Assembly (NCBI GenBank): GCA_029204225.1
Contig: CM055100.1
Location: 33,259,645 to 33,323,644 of the forward strand
Length of the DNA: 64,000 bases
Reading direction: 5' to 3'
DNA from: Diphasiastrum complanatum
Taxonomy: Eukaryota; Streptophyta; Lycopodiopsida; Lycopodiales; Lycopodiaceae
The notes under the pieces were generated by a model that searched no databases, had not been told where the DNA came from, and was given only the letters and a program-made list of their open reading frames with translations. Position 1 is the stretch's first letter. Each line of letters starts with the position of its first letter. Positions 34,161 through 47,080 of the stretch are shown in pieces. Both the position numbers and the translations under genes were made by a program.

Positions 34161-36430
34161 ATGTCGTCGATTATTAATATTCAAGCTAAGATCACTACGA
34201 TCTTGGACCCAGAAGGCTCAAACTACTTGATTTGAAAATTAAAGACTTCACTCTTGTTGAAGGGCGAAGGTCTATGGCAATGGATAGCACCAATAGAGAA
34301 GAAGCTAGTAGCTACTTCTGGCAAAGAACTTTGGGAATGGAGTCTAAAATATGACAAAGCTATAGCAATTATTGCGTCAATATAAAGCTAGATCTTACAT
34401 CAATTTTGAACGCAAAGGATTTATGGGAAGAATTGCAAACCAAGAATGAGACTCGATCTCGTAATCAGATCATGTTCTTGGAAGACCAATTAACTTACTT
34501 ATAGTGGGACGGCAAAGACCTGAACACGTTCGTAAAGATAAAAGATCTATTTATTTCCTTGCAAAATTCTGGTGCAGAAAATAGAATTTCTAAGGAAAAA
34601 TAGCTTAGTTATTTTCTTCGAGCCCTACCCAGGTCATTCCACACAACAAGAACCTTATTGGCAAAAGATGCGACAATGACACTTCAAAAGGCGATAGACG
34701 GAGTTAAGGAGGAAGTAGAAGCTCGTGAATGCTATGACGACAATGGTGATTTCGAAAATGCTCTATTTACTCAGAAGAATAAATCTTCTAAGAAGTCTAA
34801 GTTTAAGAGGGAGTCATCTAAGAAGAATGAGTCTAAGACAAATGAACAACAATCTCGTAAACAATAGAAGAATTATGGTGATAAGAAGACCTACAACAGA
34901 TGCAGAAGATTAGGTCTCACAAAAGAAAAGTGTTGGTTAAATCCAAAAATTGAGTGCATCCATTGTCATAAACGGGGTCGTGCAGTAGTAGACTGTTATC
35001 AGAATCCCATAAACAAAAAGGAACATAATCGAAGTGAACCTTCAGATTCAAACTATGTCAAAGACAAAGCAGACCAGAGCAGCAGAAGACAGGACAACAA
35101 GGAACTCAGCAGCTTATGTTAGTGCTGATATATGATGTTCATCCAATTCAATTCAAAAAGTAGTACTTGATTCGGGAGCCACCTCACATTTTGTTTTCTC
35201 GAAACAAATTTTGTCTGAGTACAAGAAGAACTACTATTCGTGTTCATTATACTTGGAGACGGTTCTAAACACGTGGTTGATGGAACTGGTGTATTATGGC
35301 TGGACACGAATCAGGGTGACAAAAAATTGGAGGAAGTTCTCTATGTTACTACTCTTGACAAAGATCTTCTATCCGTAGCCAAGATAGTAGATACAGACAT
35401 GTCAATAACTTCACAAAGAACTCTTGTAAATTGTTCGAGGAATATTCTAATAACCTGGTTGCTAAAGGCAACAAAGAAGAAAATTTATATCACCTGAACA
35501 TTTGAACAAGAATTGAACAAGCAAATCAAACTCAGGAATTGACAGATGTATTGTGGCACGAGAGGCTATGTCACATGAACATGGAAGCCTTGTACCAAGC
35601 CAAACAAAAGTCAAATGATTCAAGGTGTCGAAATCAAAAGTAGAGATATTCAAACTACCTGCGAATCTTGTCTTAAAGGCAAGATGACTAGAACACCTTT
35701 CAGTAAGGATGTTTATAAAGCAACTAAGGTACTTGAAATTGTGCATTCAGATATTTGTGGACCATTCGGAGTATTGTCATTGGGTGATGCAAAGTACTTC
35801 ATTACATTTATTGATGACTTCAGCAAATTCGATACAGTATGCTTTATTTGTACCAAATCAGAAGCTTTTGAGAAATTCGTTGAGTATATGAATTGGGCTG
35901 AGAAGCAGCCAGGCAATAAGCTGAAGCAAATTGGCACAGATCGTGGAGGTGAGTACATTTCCAACGAATTCAAAGCTTACTGTACCGATTGAGGTATTAT
36001 TCACATGAAGACTACATCTTACACACCTCAGCACAATTGGTGTATAATGGCTCATGCGAAGGCACCAAAACAATTGTGGGCAGAAGCAGTGGCTACATCA
36101 AATTATCTTCAAAATCGTATTCTGAAATCTCGAATACCGGATAAAAACTCATCATGAGATATGGTGGAAATCGAAGCCAAATCTTGCACATGTTCGGACA
36201 TTTGGATGCGCAGTGTATATGCACATACAAGATAAACTGAGAAAGAAACTCGATGAAAAGACAGAACAAGATTTTCTGGTAGGATTCGAGTTACATTCGT
36301 CATATTATCATGTCTATGTACTCGAAACAGGCAAGATAAAAGTTGTTCGAGATGTTAAATTTGATGAGACAAAATACATAGCAGACAGTGATCTAGTCAG
36401 CTATGAAATTCTCAAAAAAATATTATGAGC
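34161..36430 (+). pseudogene. Ty1/copia gag-protease-integrase remnant
   Basis: Gag begins at the ATG at 34,161 (MSSIINIQAKITTILDPEG) and soon meets stops. A zinc-knuckle relic lies at about 34,958-34,999 (C-X2-C, then Arg where His is expected, then C). The protease motif VLDSGATSHF is at about 35,161. Pre-integrase blocks follow, then an integrase core of fair quality from 35,615: a CESCLKGK zinc pair, HSDICGPFG with the first Asp, and DRGGEYISNEF with the second. The integrase C-terminal segment is at 36,213-36,428 (KLDEKTEQDFLVGF). RT and RNase H are absent. The order PR-INT marks it as copia. It is coding-dead through many stops. Confidence 0.9.
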
Positions 36431-39400
36431 TACCAACGACAATAAAAGAAAAACAAGCAGAAGATGAAAGTCATTGAATCAACTTCAAAATGCCTAGCTT
36501 TTTACCATTTATCTTGAGGACGAAACCAAATGTAAAAAACTATAAGAAAGAGAAGTGAAAATCTCTTAATCCATCTAATGCAAATACAAACAAGTAATTG
36601 TTTCATTGTTACCCAATGACAATAATATTTATCTACATACATAACAAGCTTAAACGTTTCTATAAATTCTTAAGTGCGAACTAGTTTTTTAAGTAGGTGT
36701 TTGCTACAATAACTTGAATGTTTCAAATTGTGAGGGCAAAATTTGTGAATACATTGATTGAAAGTATTGATGATAAAAAAAATTCATTATACCTTAACCT
36801 TGTTACACTCATAAAATTGCATCTTCGTAGGTGGGTTGGAAGTTTGACAGTCTCCATAGAATGGGGACAATGAGACATCGTGAGAAAAAAAATATCGAAA
36901 GTGAAAGGATCTAGAATCAGATTTAAAATTGTGAAATACACATTTAAGCAAACTCAACCAAAAAAAAAATCAACGCAAGCTAGGAGTGAATAGGAAGCAT
37001 TGGTTTGCACGTTTAGGAGGCATTATATAATCGATTCAAAAGTCAAGATTGGTGAAATTGGTCCTTCAAAAGCTAGCCTAATGATATGACATTGTTGTAT
37101 AACAATAGGGAATCTCATCATAAGGTTTGGGATTCAAATTGTTAAGCTCACTACATGATTCGAATGCCAAAGCCATGCATGGTGCATATTATATTAGTCA
37201 AAAAGCTAGGATCAACTACTTACAACAATATACAATATGAAAACCATTTTTCCCAAAAGGAAGATGGTTGAGATCAAGAATTCATCCATAACATTTTGAA
37301 ACAAGAAAGTTGTGGCATACCAAAAAGTCATTACCACAAATTTCTTGAATATAATACGTGATTGTCTAAGCTTGTCACAAATTTCTTGAATAAATTATGT
37401 GATTGCCTAAGATTGGATGTAAAGTAATTAGCTACTTCTTATTCCTAGTTATCTTGGAACCGTGGCATAACGGTTAGCATTTCCTTTTGTTACTTAAGGA
37501 TTGAACTCTGATTCAAAGTGTGTGCATGAATAGCAAAATGACAATAATAAAAGACATACATGAAATGATTTTGTGAATGCAAATAGATAAATCTTTAATT
37601 TGATTGTTATTGTGGGTGGATGATGTTGGTGTGTCATGCAAGTTAAGAGCCTAAGCATGCATGTAAGAAAAAGAGAGAAACTCAAATTTTTTGTTAGTTA
37701 TGACTTGCATATGAAAGTGCATCTAAAACATGAGCACGCATGCAAGAAAAAGAGACAGACATAAATTTTTGCTATTTACAACTAGCATATAGATGTCCAT
37801 GTAAAGGATTAAGTTCTTGCAATAAAGTTCTTAGCAATGTAACAAAGCTTTTTGTGCACACACCCTTGACATTGACTTTAATATTGACTTTTTCATAAAC
37901 TTCATTGACTAGCTTGAACACATAGTATTGCTTCTTCTTTTTTGTAATGCCAAAAAAATAGCTCAACACACCGATTCATGAATATCAAATAGTGCATTTG
38001 TAAAAGATTTAAAACCTACTGAACATAGAATTGAAATTAGAAGAACCATTCACCAATTAAAAAAATAATTTTGGCTCACAGTTTGAAACACGAGTCTACA
38101 ACTATGGAGTCAAATTGATTCTTCAATTACTGTTTATTTCACACTATGTATAAGATATTTCTACAATGACAGATTTTTTTAGAACCAAGGAGTTCCAAAA
38201 CGGCCATATGCACACCTTATAAATAATAAAGCGAGGTACAACGTAGAGTTGGCCAAGTTTTTCATCTCTTAACAACACTTGAAGAAGTTCTAATTGCTCA
38301 AATTCAATCACTTAAAAAACTTCAAGGTTGAAGCAAGGACTCTATTGTTACAATGCACATTAGAAAAAATAAGGACAAAAGCCAAGCCATTGATAAAGCC
38401 TCCATTTTAGATAGTTGTTAAGAGCTACATCTCATTTCCTTGCAGTCAGAAGTTCATGACATCTAAGAGAAAAAGGCAAACTTTAGGGAGTGAAGCTAAA
38501 TCTATTTTTACTAAAATATGGTAAAATAAGTAGCGACCAATATGAGTAAGTCAAAATACTACAACCACGCAATTACATTTTGTGAGGACAAACACGTAAA
38601 AGTACCCTAAAATTTTCTACGCATTGAAATTATTTCGTAGAATCTCTAATGAGATACGTTCATTTGAATGAATTGACCCTTTAATGTGTGTCAATTGGTA
38701 TGAGTTCCGTTGTGAAAAAACCTATTGTAAAATCCATCTACACTCCCTTGAGAGCCACTAAAGTATTGACAAAGCACACACCCAAGCCACATATAGAAAT
38801 CGGAGATAATGGCATTCCATAACATCAACATCTTCTCTCATCCATCACTGACTCTAACAAGCTAAAATAATATCAACTAAAATTCAACAATCCATCTGTG
38901 TAACTTTGGGTTATAGCCTTGGTTAATCATTATGTACCAATTCGAAATACAAAACAATGCATCATTTTCATGGCATGAAGAGTAACTAGAGCTACTTTTT
39001 AAGTTGATATTGATCTACATTCTTAATTGCTTCCTTATTTACTTTACCTACCTTGTTTGTCACACATGAAAATGACATATGGGCTTGTCTCTCAATCTAT
39101 ATACACAAACATAGATTTTGGATCTTCATTGACAAAACTTGGAAAATCCAAATGCATACACGGAACGGGTTTGCCTTATGTAGTTTTGAAAATTCATTTC
39201 TTAGGGCTAAATTTTGCCATGACCAAAGCTTAAAGACTTTTTCTTTCAATCATACATGCTATTCTATGTATATGAAAATTTACTTACATTTAGAAATGCC
39301 AATAAACAAGTTGAGGCTCTAAACAACCAAAGAAAACCACAAAAAAGGGGTGTCAAGATATACTTAATTTCATAAGATAGGAATAAACAAAACCTTAGCA

Positions 39401-40560
39401 AGTGTATAAACCCTCACACAAGGAGTGTCCAACTAAGTGCAAAGTGAGCTTTCCAATTGTACAATACGTAGCAAAATGGAACTAATTAACAACCACTAAG
39501 ATTAAGCTCTTTTTATAAATTTGATACCTATGGGTGACACATACACTGGCATATCTCTTAAAGCAGCATTAGAGTACATTACATCAAATTTCTTGTGACT
39601 TGCATGTTGACATGCTCCATATAAGAATCCTTTCTCATACATGTAATTCAATGGTCTATGCCTCAATGAAATAGGTAATGCACCAAACTAGACTAAAAAT
39701 GCTAATTAAACATCTATTCATCAAAGTAAACAATTAAGTTACATGCAACCATACAAAATGCTTGTAATAGGTGTTCAAATTTGTTGCAAATGTCCTACAC
39801 TAGATCTAACAAAAGTTTAACTTCTTGCTCATTTTTTGAGTAAACATTTGAATAGTGATGCAATCTGAGTTTGAGTCATAATGGATATTATACTAAACTT
39901 GCCTTTGGAACCTTAACTGGCTAATCACACCAACTCAAAAAACATGTAAATATCGATTCACCATCACATCTGGGAAGCTCCTATTATGTAAAAAGCATCC
40001 TTACAGACTTCAAACGGTACTTGGAGAATAACTAACACTTGTGCAAGTCAATTTTGTTAGTGTCCAAAATCTTCAGAAAATATAATCATGATACTTTTCT
40101 TCTTTCTTTAAGTAAAGTACAGTGCTCAAACCATGGAAATATTTGCACAACCAGATTGGAAAGGATCTGAAGCCAGATAAAGACCCATCCAACTTTTAAG
40201 CTTGAATATACAAGAAAATACACAACAGTGATCCCTTTCTTGACTTCAGTTCTCAAGCTTGTGCACACAGCACAATCTTTAGTAAACAAAACCATCCATA
40301 GTAGTGATGTATGCACTAATTATATATGAAAGAATATGTCAAGGCATATTTGGAAAATAAAAGTTACTTAGCAGCATAACATGTCCTACATGCAGCCTTC
40401 AACATGAATAGCACAAATTGTTATCTGCTAAGAGAAATAAAAGCCAACTTGAACAAGCACTCAAATTTATAATACTTCACTAGTAATTCTTTTTCAATGG
40501 TGCTTTTAGAGGACAATAAAATGAACGACATTTAAGGGTTCAAAGTGATCCAAAATACGA
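36431..40560. other. Long AT-rich spacer
   Basis: About 4 kb with no supportable gene. The short open frames have no motifs. It holds a 41-bp tandem duplication (37,335-37,416) and a faint tRNA/SINE-like block near 37,455-37,515. Confidence 0.5.
37335..37416. repeat. Two-copy tandem duplication, 41 bp
   Basis: Two copies of a unit starting cacaaatttcttgaata, at 37,335 and 37,376, each followed by gtgattg(t/c)ctaag. Confidence 0.75.
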
Positions 40561-40821
40561 TGAAAGCTTTACACTTGTCTTTGGTCCAGTAAGCTCAACT
40601 TGCGTTTGCAGAGCTCGATTGACACTATCTAGTGAAAGAATAGCTTATATAAGGTTTAATCTGCTTGGCTGCATAGAAAGTCTTGATACTTGCAGTGCCC
40701 ACTTAGGATGCCTAATTTATCAAAAAATGGACTCTAACTGTACACAAAGACTAGAATTACTCTTCAAGAAGATGAAAAAAGGCGCATCTAATGATTAAGA
40801 GAGTTCATGTGGTATGTAAGT

Positions 40822-41212
40822 TTATTTACTATCTAATGATGAGATGTTACCTGCAACTCTTTGCAAGTCAGTCATTGAAAGAGATCTTGATGAGATTAAT
40901 CTATTGCTGCATCTATTGAAAGAGCCACAACAATCCCAATCTCCCACGTTGGTTCCGGTCACTTCGGTAGAGTATGCAAGTGCTAAAGAAAGATTGATCT
41001 TGCTACTGCATATGGATTTTTTTGAGATTCCTACCGTGGAGTTGCGTGGAGGTAAGTATCTATGACGGTCAAAACCTTCACTCCGGTGAAAGTTGAATCG
41101 CCGCCTCCTTGAATAAGGATTTTCAGGCTTTGCGAGTTCTTTAACCGAACGGACATCGGATAAGCAAGAAAAAGACCTGGATTTCCCACTGATGAACCTT
41201 GATAAGCCTTTC
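40822..41212 (-). CDS. OXS3: OXS3-family protein, exon 2
   Basis: Second and last coding exon of the OXIDATIVE STRESS 3-type gene (see the first exon for the whole protein). It starts after the acceptor ttgctgcag at 41,213-41,214 and opens with the strongest family block: KGLSRFISGKSRSFSCLSDV, then the KELAKPENPYSRRRR block. A Ser-rich stretch follows, and the C-terminus carries SRSLSMTDLQ, a second block seen near the end of OXS3 proteins. The Arg/Lys cluster may act as a nuclear localisation signal, which fits the known nuclear location of OXS3 in Arabidopsis. The stop is TAA at 40,824-40,822. Confidence 0.85.
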
Positions 41213-41580
41213 CTGCAGCAATAACAACAAAGCATGACCTCTAACTGAAAATTTGAAAATTTAAATAGGTTTGTGTAAATTCATCTTCTTCAAGGCCATC
41301 TTTGACTCTGATTAAATGCCTCCCTTGTGATTCTATTAAACAGAATTTGCATATTGATGCCAAAAACATCTGTTCTTGCACGAAAACAAAGTAAAGGGGC
41401 AAGGATGCCAACACAAACCAATAGAACTTGCTAAAATGGGCAGGAGGACGCCTGAGCAAGAATGACTTATTTATTTTCAAGCAAGAAAAGTGAAAACGAT
41501 GAGGCAGAAAGTGATCAAACTCAATTGAGATTTTTTTGAACCATATTGAGTTACATGAGTGGTGAATGCTGAGATCTTGC
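41213..41580 (-). other. Predicted GC-AG intron of the OXS3-family gene (368 bp)
   Basis: On the minus strand the exon ends ..CCTTTGAG and the intron begins GCAAGATC; it ends TTGTTATTGCTGCAG before GAAAGGC. Splicing there restores the conserved block LPLRKGLSRF without a frame error. No GT donor gives the same protein. AG|GCAAG is the known consensus of the minor GC-AG class. Confidence 0.75.
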
Positions 41581-42257
41581 CTCAAAGGAAGAGATTCCTC
41601 CAAGGAGTTGAGATCTTCCAGGGGGCCACGCAGAGTACTTTGGACTTCTTCCTCTGTATTTCCCATCATGAGCGCCTCATTTGATGTGGAAGAGCTGTTT
41701 TCGCAAACCCCAATTGAAGAAGAAGGCGAAGACGATCTAGACCTGTCATTTGAACCTAACCATGACGCGCCTGCTTCTTCACACGAGTTTCCTCTCTGTG
41801 CCTTGCTTCCGAGAATATGTAGAGGCATTGGAGGAACACTATGCCTGTGGATTGCGTCAACTCCAACCGAACCTGGATAGATCAGCTGATCACTCTCATC
41901 ATTCTGAGGGGCTTTGCGTAAAGTATCTTCAGCCTGCGAAGTTAGATAATCATCAAGCAGACATGCATCACTCTGATGCACTAAGCCCTGAACTTTGGTG
42001 GCTTCCAGTTGCAAAGATCTACAAGTCAACGAACTCTTTCCTGAGAACGCAGTCGCTGGCTGAAGAAAGCATTTCTCATCTTCTTCTTCAGGCTTGGAAT
42101 CTGCGCTTGAAAACAAGGAAAGCGAAGGCAAACCGTGCGACATAAATCCCCGATGACCCGAACCTGCTTCTTTGCAAAGATCACAGCTCTTTGCCCCCAT
42201 TTTGCATGCCAGACTGTGGCTTGACCCACTCTCCCAGCTTTGATGAGCAATAGACAT
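41581..42257 (-). CDS. OXS3: OXS3-family protein, exon 1
   Basis: First coding exon. Joined to exon 2 it predicts 355 aa. The first 165 residues are Ser-rich and poorly conserved. Residues 172-190 hold the Ser tract followed by SIG (SRSSSPSSSIGVCENSSS) and residues 201-226 the EEEVQSTLRGPLEDLNSLEE and SLPLR blocks, both typical of the family. Arg-226 is split AG|G across the intron. In Arabidopsis, OXS3 proteins act in the nucleus in tolerance to heavy metals and oxidative stress and associate with chromatin; the same role here is inference. The ATG at 42,257 is the first in this frame and is followed by an open frame to the intron. Upstream lies a CT-rich leader. Retroelements do not touch the gene. 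Confidence 0.85.
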
Positions 42258-42668
42258 GGCTACAATTCGCCAAAACCCGACAATTGCTTTTCCTGCAAAG
42301 CCTTGCCATCACACACAACTACCACCGCAGTCCACAGCCATTGTCCTCATCATCTTCGCATGAGAACATCCCATCATCTTGCAACAAATTCAAAACCCTC
42401 GATCATTTCCTAGCAGCATCCTCACACTCCTTCATCCTCAGCGTTCTTCTGTGCACATAAATTGCCTCCGCCCGAGATTAGTCCGCCCCCCCGAAAAATC
42501 TGCTGCCCATCAGGCTGCTGCTAACAAGCTCTAAGCATCCGAGGATCTCTCAAAAGAGTGCGGGGCCGGGCCAGGCCAGCGATGGTGTGCTTCCCTGCCT
42601 GCGCGTGCAGGCATGGAGGGAGGCAGGAAAACACAAAAAAAATGGTAACAAGTCAAAAACAAAAGAAA

Positions 42669-42704
<36 letters not shown>

Positions 42705-42720
42705 CCCCTTGAACGGAGTC
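42258..42720 (-). promoter_or_regulatory. Leader and promoter region of the OXS3-family gene
   Basis: Upstream sequence on the minus strand, including a (GA)n tract (CT at 42,674-42,702 on the plus strand), a common feature of plant core promoters and 5' UTRs. It is less AT-rich than the spacers on either side. No clear TATA box was placed. Confidence 0.4.
42674..42702. repeat. (CT)n tract
   Basis: A CT run about 420 bp upstream of the OXS3-family start codon, followed by a short C run. Confidence 0.95.
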
Positions 42721-45700
42721 CCCTTCGTCCCTCCCCCTACCCTATGATGATGAATAAATTAATATATGTATCATAAAAATATTTAAGACAAAAAAGAAGT
42801 ACGTTTGTGGATAGACTCCACATGTCAACTCACAAAGCCTATCCATGCATACCATCCACCCCACCACCACCCTATAACACGCTATGAACCTCTAAAAATG
42901 AGTGCTAAACAAGACCTAAGTTGGGTTTGTGTTCTCAATTTCTCAATAAGGTAAAGCCTCATTAGAAGGGTTTTTTTTTTTCCAAAGCAAAATGTGCCCA
43001 AAAGGGGTGTCAACATCCCTCTACCCTACCCAACCTTCACTCATGCAAACATGGTTTGGGATTTGTTTTCTTCTATATTTGGGTTATAATATAATAAAAT
43101 CCAAGCTTCATGAAACATTTTGCTAGGCATTATGGTAATATGCATTCTTTGGGGAAAAAAAAAACTATGAAAATGATGCTTATGCATTAATGCTTTACAA
43201 AAAAATGAACGGAAATTTTTCTGGTAATATCTAAAACCTTTAAATTTTTGGCCCTTTACAAGTGCTTTTATTTGACTTGCGACCAAAAAAATTACCTCTA
43301 AGCTTCAATATGTTAACGACAATTTATATTGGATTTATTTTCAACTCTGACTATTAAATTCCAACAATGACTATGAATGCTTCCAAATGTGAGCAAGACT
43401 GATTTTTTTTTTTATCGAGCATTATCTTTAATATGACAAAAATATTATAGTCAATTCCAATTATAGGCCAAACCAATGTTGGAGAATGAGACTCCTAGGT
43501 ATTCTCAACCATCAAAGTCTCATCCTAAGAATGCTCCTAGGTATTCTCAACCATCCAAATCTTATCTTGAAGCATCAACAACTCTCAACTATGGAGGGTT
43601 AGACTTGCATATTTGCTTGTTGGCAAATCGTTGTTACACCAATTTGGCAAGGGTATAATACATAGAGCTTGTACATAAATGTACACTTGTACGTAATGCT
43701 CTAGTCACCATTAACTCATTACAATATCTAAAAAAGAATTTTGTCCCTCGTCTTAGTCAAGTTTGCTAAGGTTGTTTACGTGGGTTAGTTGTTTGCTTGC
43801 CGACACGGAATGGTAATAGAGAACCGACAAAGTCCTACAACCAACTGGCTGGTTTTAAAATTTACTGATTGATTTTGAAACAAGCAGGAAGCCAATAGTC
43901 TAAAAACCGATTAGAAATGTGAGTTGCAGGAAACTGACCTCGTTGATGCAAAAGCAAGTTTTTTTAAAATACTTTGACATATTTCATTAAAAAAATTACG
44001 TTTTATACTGACTTTTAGAAAGTAGATATACATGCTACAATAAGTAGCATTACTCTTTGGATTTCTTTTGGCAAACTTAGCTTAAAGTACTTCAAATGTA
44101 TGTTTGTTATTTAGGGTTGTGAACTATTTTAATTTTTTGCTAAGTTTCAAATTGCATAGAATTGATTCTTAAGAAAATTTTAATAAACAATTTGCAAGTG
44201 CACTTTTGAGCTTGAATGAAAAACCGGCTAGCTTTGGAAGTTGTAGGAACTTGGAGGTTGAAAAAGGAATAAACAATTTGAACTCAAAAACTGTAGAAGA
44301 CCAACTGACTTGTAGAAAAAAAGATCATGAGCACTATCTGCACATAGGGAGATTTAGGAGCCAACATGCTCTCTAAGACTTTTCACTACACGATGGGTCT
44401 CTTGATGTAATATATCCTAAACATTCTACATAATGACTAGCAATGTGAGCGCAAGTCTGCGGGTGGACAGGGTAGGGTTTTGGGTGGGTGGGCAAAGGGG
44501 AGGGTTACAAATTTGAAAAATGGGGAGTTTTTTTTCTGGGCAAGGTCAAGCTGCCCGTGGGGCAAAGCGACCGCTGCTCGAAAAAAAAGAACATGAAGAA
44601 AATTTTCAAAAAAAGGGTCCCAGGCCGCTGCCCGGGAACACTAAATTTTTAATTATAATAGATGCTAGTGCAATGTACTTCACAAAAGTAAATGATCTTA
44701 TTTCACATCTATATAGTATAAAACTATTTTAGAGAGAGAATGTGTGAGGGGCCGTAAAAATGTCACACTTTTGCCAGCAAAAATGTCATCCATTTGCAAA
44801 AGGAAAAGCTAAATAGGTTTATAAAAAATGGTAAAAAAACACAGCCTCCAAAAATATATAAACACTTTTTTTGGGTACGTGCCCATTGCCCGTCATTGAG
44901 AGGCACAAGCAAGTAGTGAAACAGAAAATACGGGATGAAAGCTTGTGATTTCAGCAAGTAAAATGCAATCAATTGCATTCTATAAGTTATCTGACTAGAA
45001 CTTGGAAATATTGATACAATTCTGATGCAGGACTCACTGGACGATCTGAAGATTACAAGGATTCCAACTTGACCGAAGTTGCTCCAAAATGAGTCTGATG
45101 CAGAGTTTGTAGCGTTAGATCCCAGGAAAAGTGTAGACAATAGTATTCAAATCATTCCCTTTCAGGTCTGCAACGATGGCTTTGCTCATTCATTGCGCTT
45201 TTATTAAAATCACATTTTGGTGAAATAGCATTCACCCAAAGTTTTTACGTACTATTTGTTGGACCTAAAATAAATCTTACCCTGGATAAATTAGCAAAGC
45301 CACTATTGTGTCTGTTAATGATAGTAATTCATTTACATATTTTGTGAGGGCTTTAATGCTTTCAACATTGATGCCTGCATCACACAGAGACTAAAAACGG
45401 ATCTTTGCAGAAGAGGGATGTAACTGAAGAGACAAATGTTGCTCAAACTGCTTGGGACCAATTTCACCAACACCATTCAGAAGGCTTATTTTCAAGGAGA
45501 GAACGAATAGGTGAAGCACAACCTTCCTTCTTTCAGCAAAGTAATTTCCAAAGCAGATTGTCTTTTTAAGTCAGCATCAGGTTTCAAGTTCTTTGCTGAG
45601 ACTTATTTGCCAATGAACATTATTTTTTGTAGCAGTGGAGTGAATTAATCAGTGGCTAAAAAATGACTTATTCTTATGATATGAATGCATGAGAAAATGA

Positions 45701-45799
45701 TATTTCTAATGAACTTTGCATGTGTTAAGGGTTAATTTGAGAAGATATGGTGAGCAATATCCAATAAAGGGCATTGTCAAGCGGAACTCCTATCATATC

Positions 45800-45801
<2 letters not shown>
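42721..45801. other. Spacer
   Basis: No gene is supported. It holds a 42-bp tandem duplication at 43,492-43,575 (unit starts ctcctaggtattctcaacc) and a short GC-rich island at about 44,450-44,640. The open frames at 43,041-43,286 and 44,763-45,140 (minus) lack motifs. Confidence 0.5.
43492..43575. repeat. Two-copy tandem duplication, 42 bp
   Basis: The unit ctcctaggtattctcaaccatc appears at 43,492 and 43,534, each followed by a(a/c)a(g/a)tct(c/t)atc. Confidence 0.8.

Positions 45802-45893
<92 letters not shown>
45802..45893. repeat. (GA)46 microsatellite
   Basis: An uninterrupted GA run of 92 bases, followed by (GGT)n and a G run. Confidence 0.98.
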
Positions 45894-45895
<2 letters not shown>

Positions 45896-45897
<2 letters not shown>

Positions 45898-45937
45898 GGT
45901 GGTGGTGGTGGTGAAGGGGGGGGGGGGGGGGGGGGGG
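45896..45937. repeat. (GGT)n and G22 tract
   Basis: A GGT run (about 45,896-45,913) is followed by an uninterrupted run of 22 G (45,916-45,937). The G run could form G-quadruplexes and may be of uncertain length because of sequencing error. Confidence 0.9.
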
Positions 45938-46195
45938 TTCTTGATAACCTCTTGCTTTTTCAATCTAAAATTTCAACCCCTAAAAACTACACACTCTTCC
46001 CCTTCATCAACCCTAAAAACTTAAAATGTCCTGTGTTAAGCCTAAAACGTAAGCACACATGCCCCCTCCCATCAACCTTAAAGCTAAGCCCACCCCATCG
46101 TTGTAAAAACTACACACCCTCCCTTCTTCACTGCTAAAAACCAAAAACTTCCTAAAGATTTGTAACCCTGTTTTGGCACCAACCCATGTGCAGTT

Positions 46196-46320
<125 letters not shown>

Positions 46321-46418
46321 CCTACGGATCAATCCTAAATACGTGCATACACTTATTATTTTACGTAAACACACCAATCCATACCCCCCATAAACACGAG
46401 CATCCATACACACATTCC

Positions 46419-46438
46419 CACACACACACACACACACA
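46419..46438. repeat. (CA)10 microsatellite
   Basis: A short CA run 100 bp right of the CT tract. Confidence 0.95.
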
Positions 46439-46845
46439 TATTTGCATATTTTACTATTCAAGGGATATGTAGGGCATTGGGTGCATTTGGGATATTAGGT
46501 CCGCTTGCGGGCATTTGAGGCCATTTCATGGCACTTTCGACCATTTTAGACCGCATTAGGACCGCCCGTCACCTAGATCGTCGGTGGCGTCAATGACAAG
46601 CATACCCACTAGATCATTGACCGCCGTCAACGATGGGCACACTTCACTAGTAATGACATATAAACTTTTGTACATGTGCGTGAACAAAGATTTTAGGCAA
46701 AGCTTAGGCTTTTACATTACCTTCATGCATAAACGTATTCAAAACTCTTCTGACTCATGCTTTGAATTTGTCTACATACATTAATGTATTGAGAGCCCGT
46801 TTTAGCAGCACCATAACTTACTATTGGTAAGAGGTCAAGATAGAA

Positions 46846-46889
46846 TGTGTGCGCGTGCGTGTGCGCGTGTGTGGGTGTGTGTGTGTGTG
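46846..46889. repeat. Alternating TG/CG tract
   Basis: About 44 bases of nearly perfect purine-pyrimidine alternation with several CG steps, a sequence type prone to form Z-DNA. Confidence 0.9.
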
Positions 46890-47080
46890 ATTTGGGAGAT
46901 TGTAACGACTTCCATATAGCCAATTTTCATAAGATAATTTTCTTAGATTCCACCAAATTGTTCTTGTAGACTCTCCTAATTCTATGACATGAGCTGAGAT
47001 AAAGCTCTGTACTACTCTAATATTTCTCACAACTAAATTGATAGCCTGATTGATCAACCATGATAGTTCTTTGAATTCTC
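46890..47080. other. Sequence downstream of the orphan ORF
   Basis: On the minus strand an open frame (47,114 to 46,821) crosses this stretch and ends in the TG/CG tract. It has no recognised motif. It follows a primer-binding-site-like sequence, so it could be leader or gag start of a retroelement. Confidence 0.25.

Noticed and set aside
36884-38000. Several short minus-strand ORFs considered as small genes
   Set aside because: AT-driven composition, no motifs, no splice or promoter context.
41566-42145. Plus-strand open frames of 104 and 131 codons
   Set aside because: They are antisense to exon 1 of the OXS3-family gene, which has clear family blocks on the minus strand.
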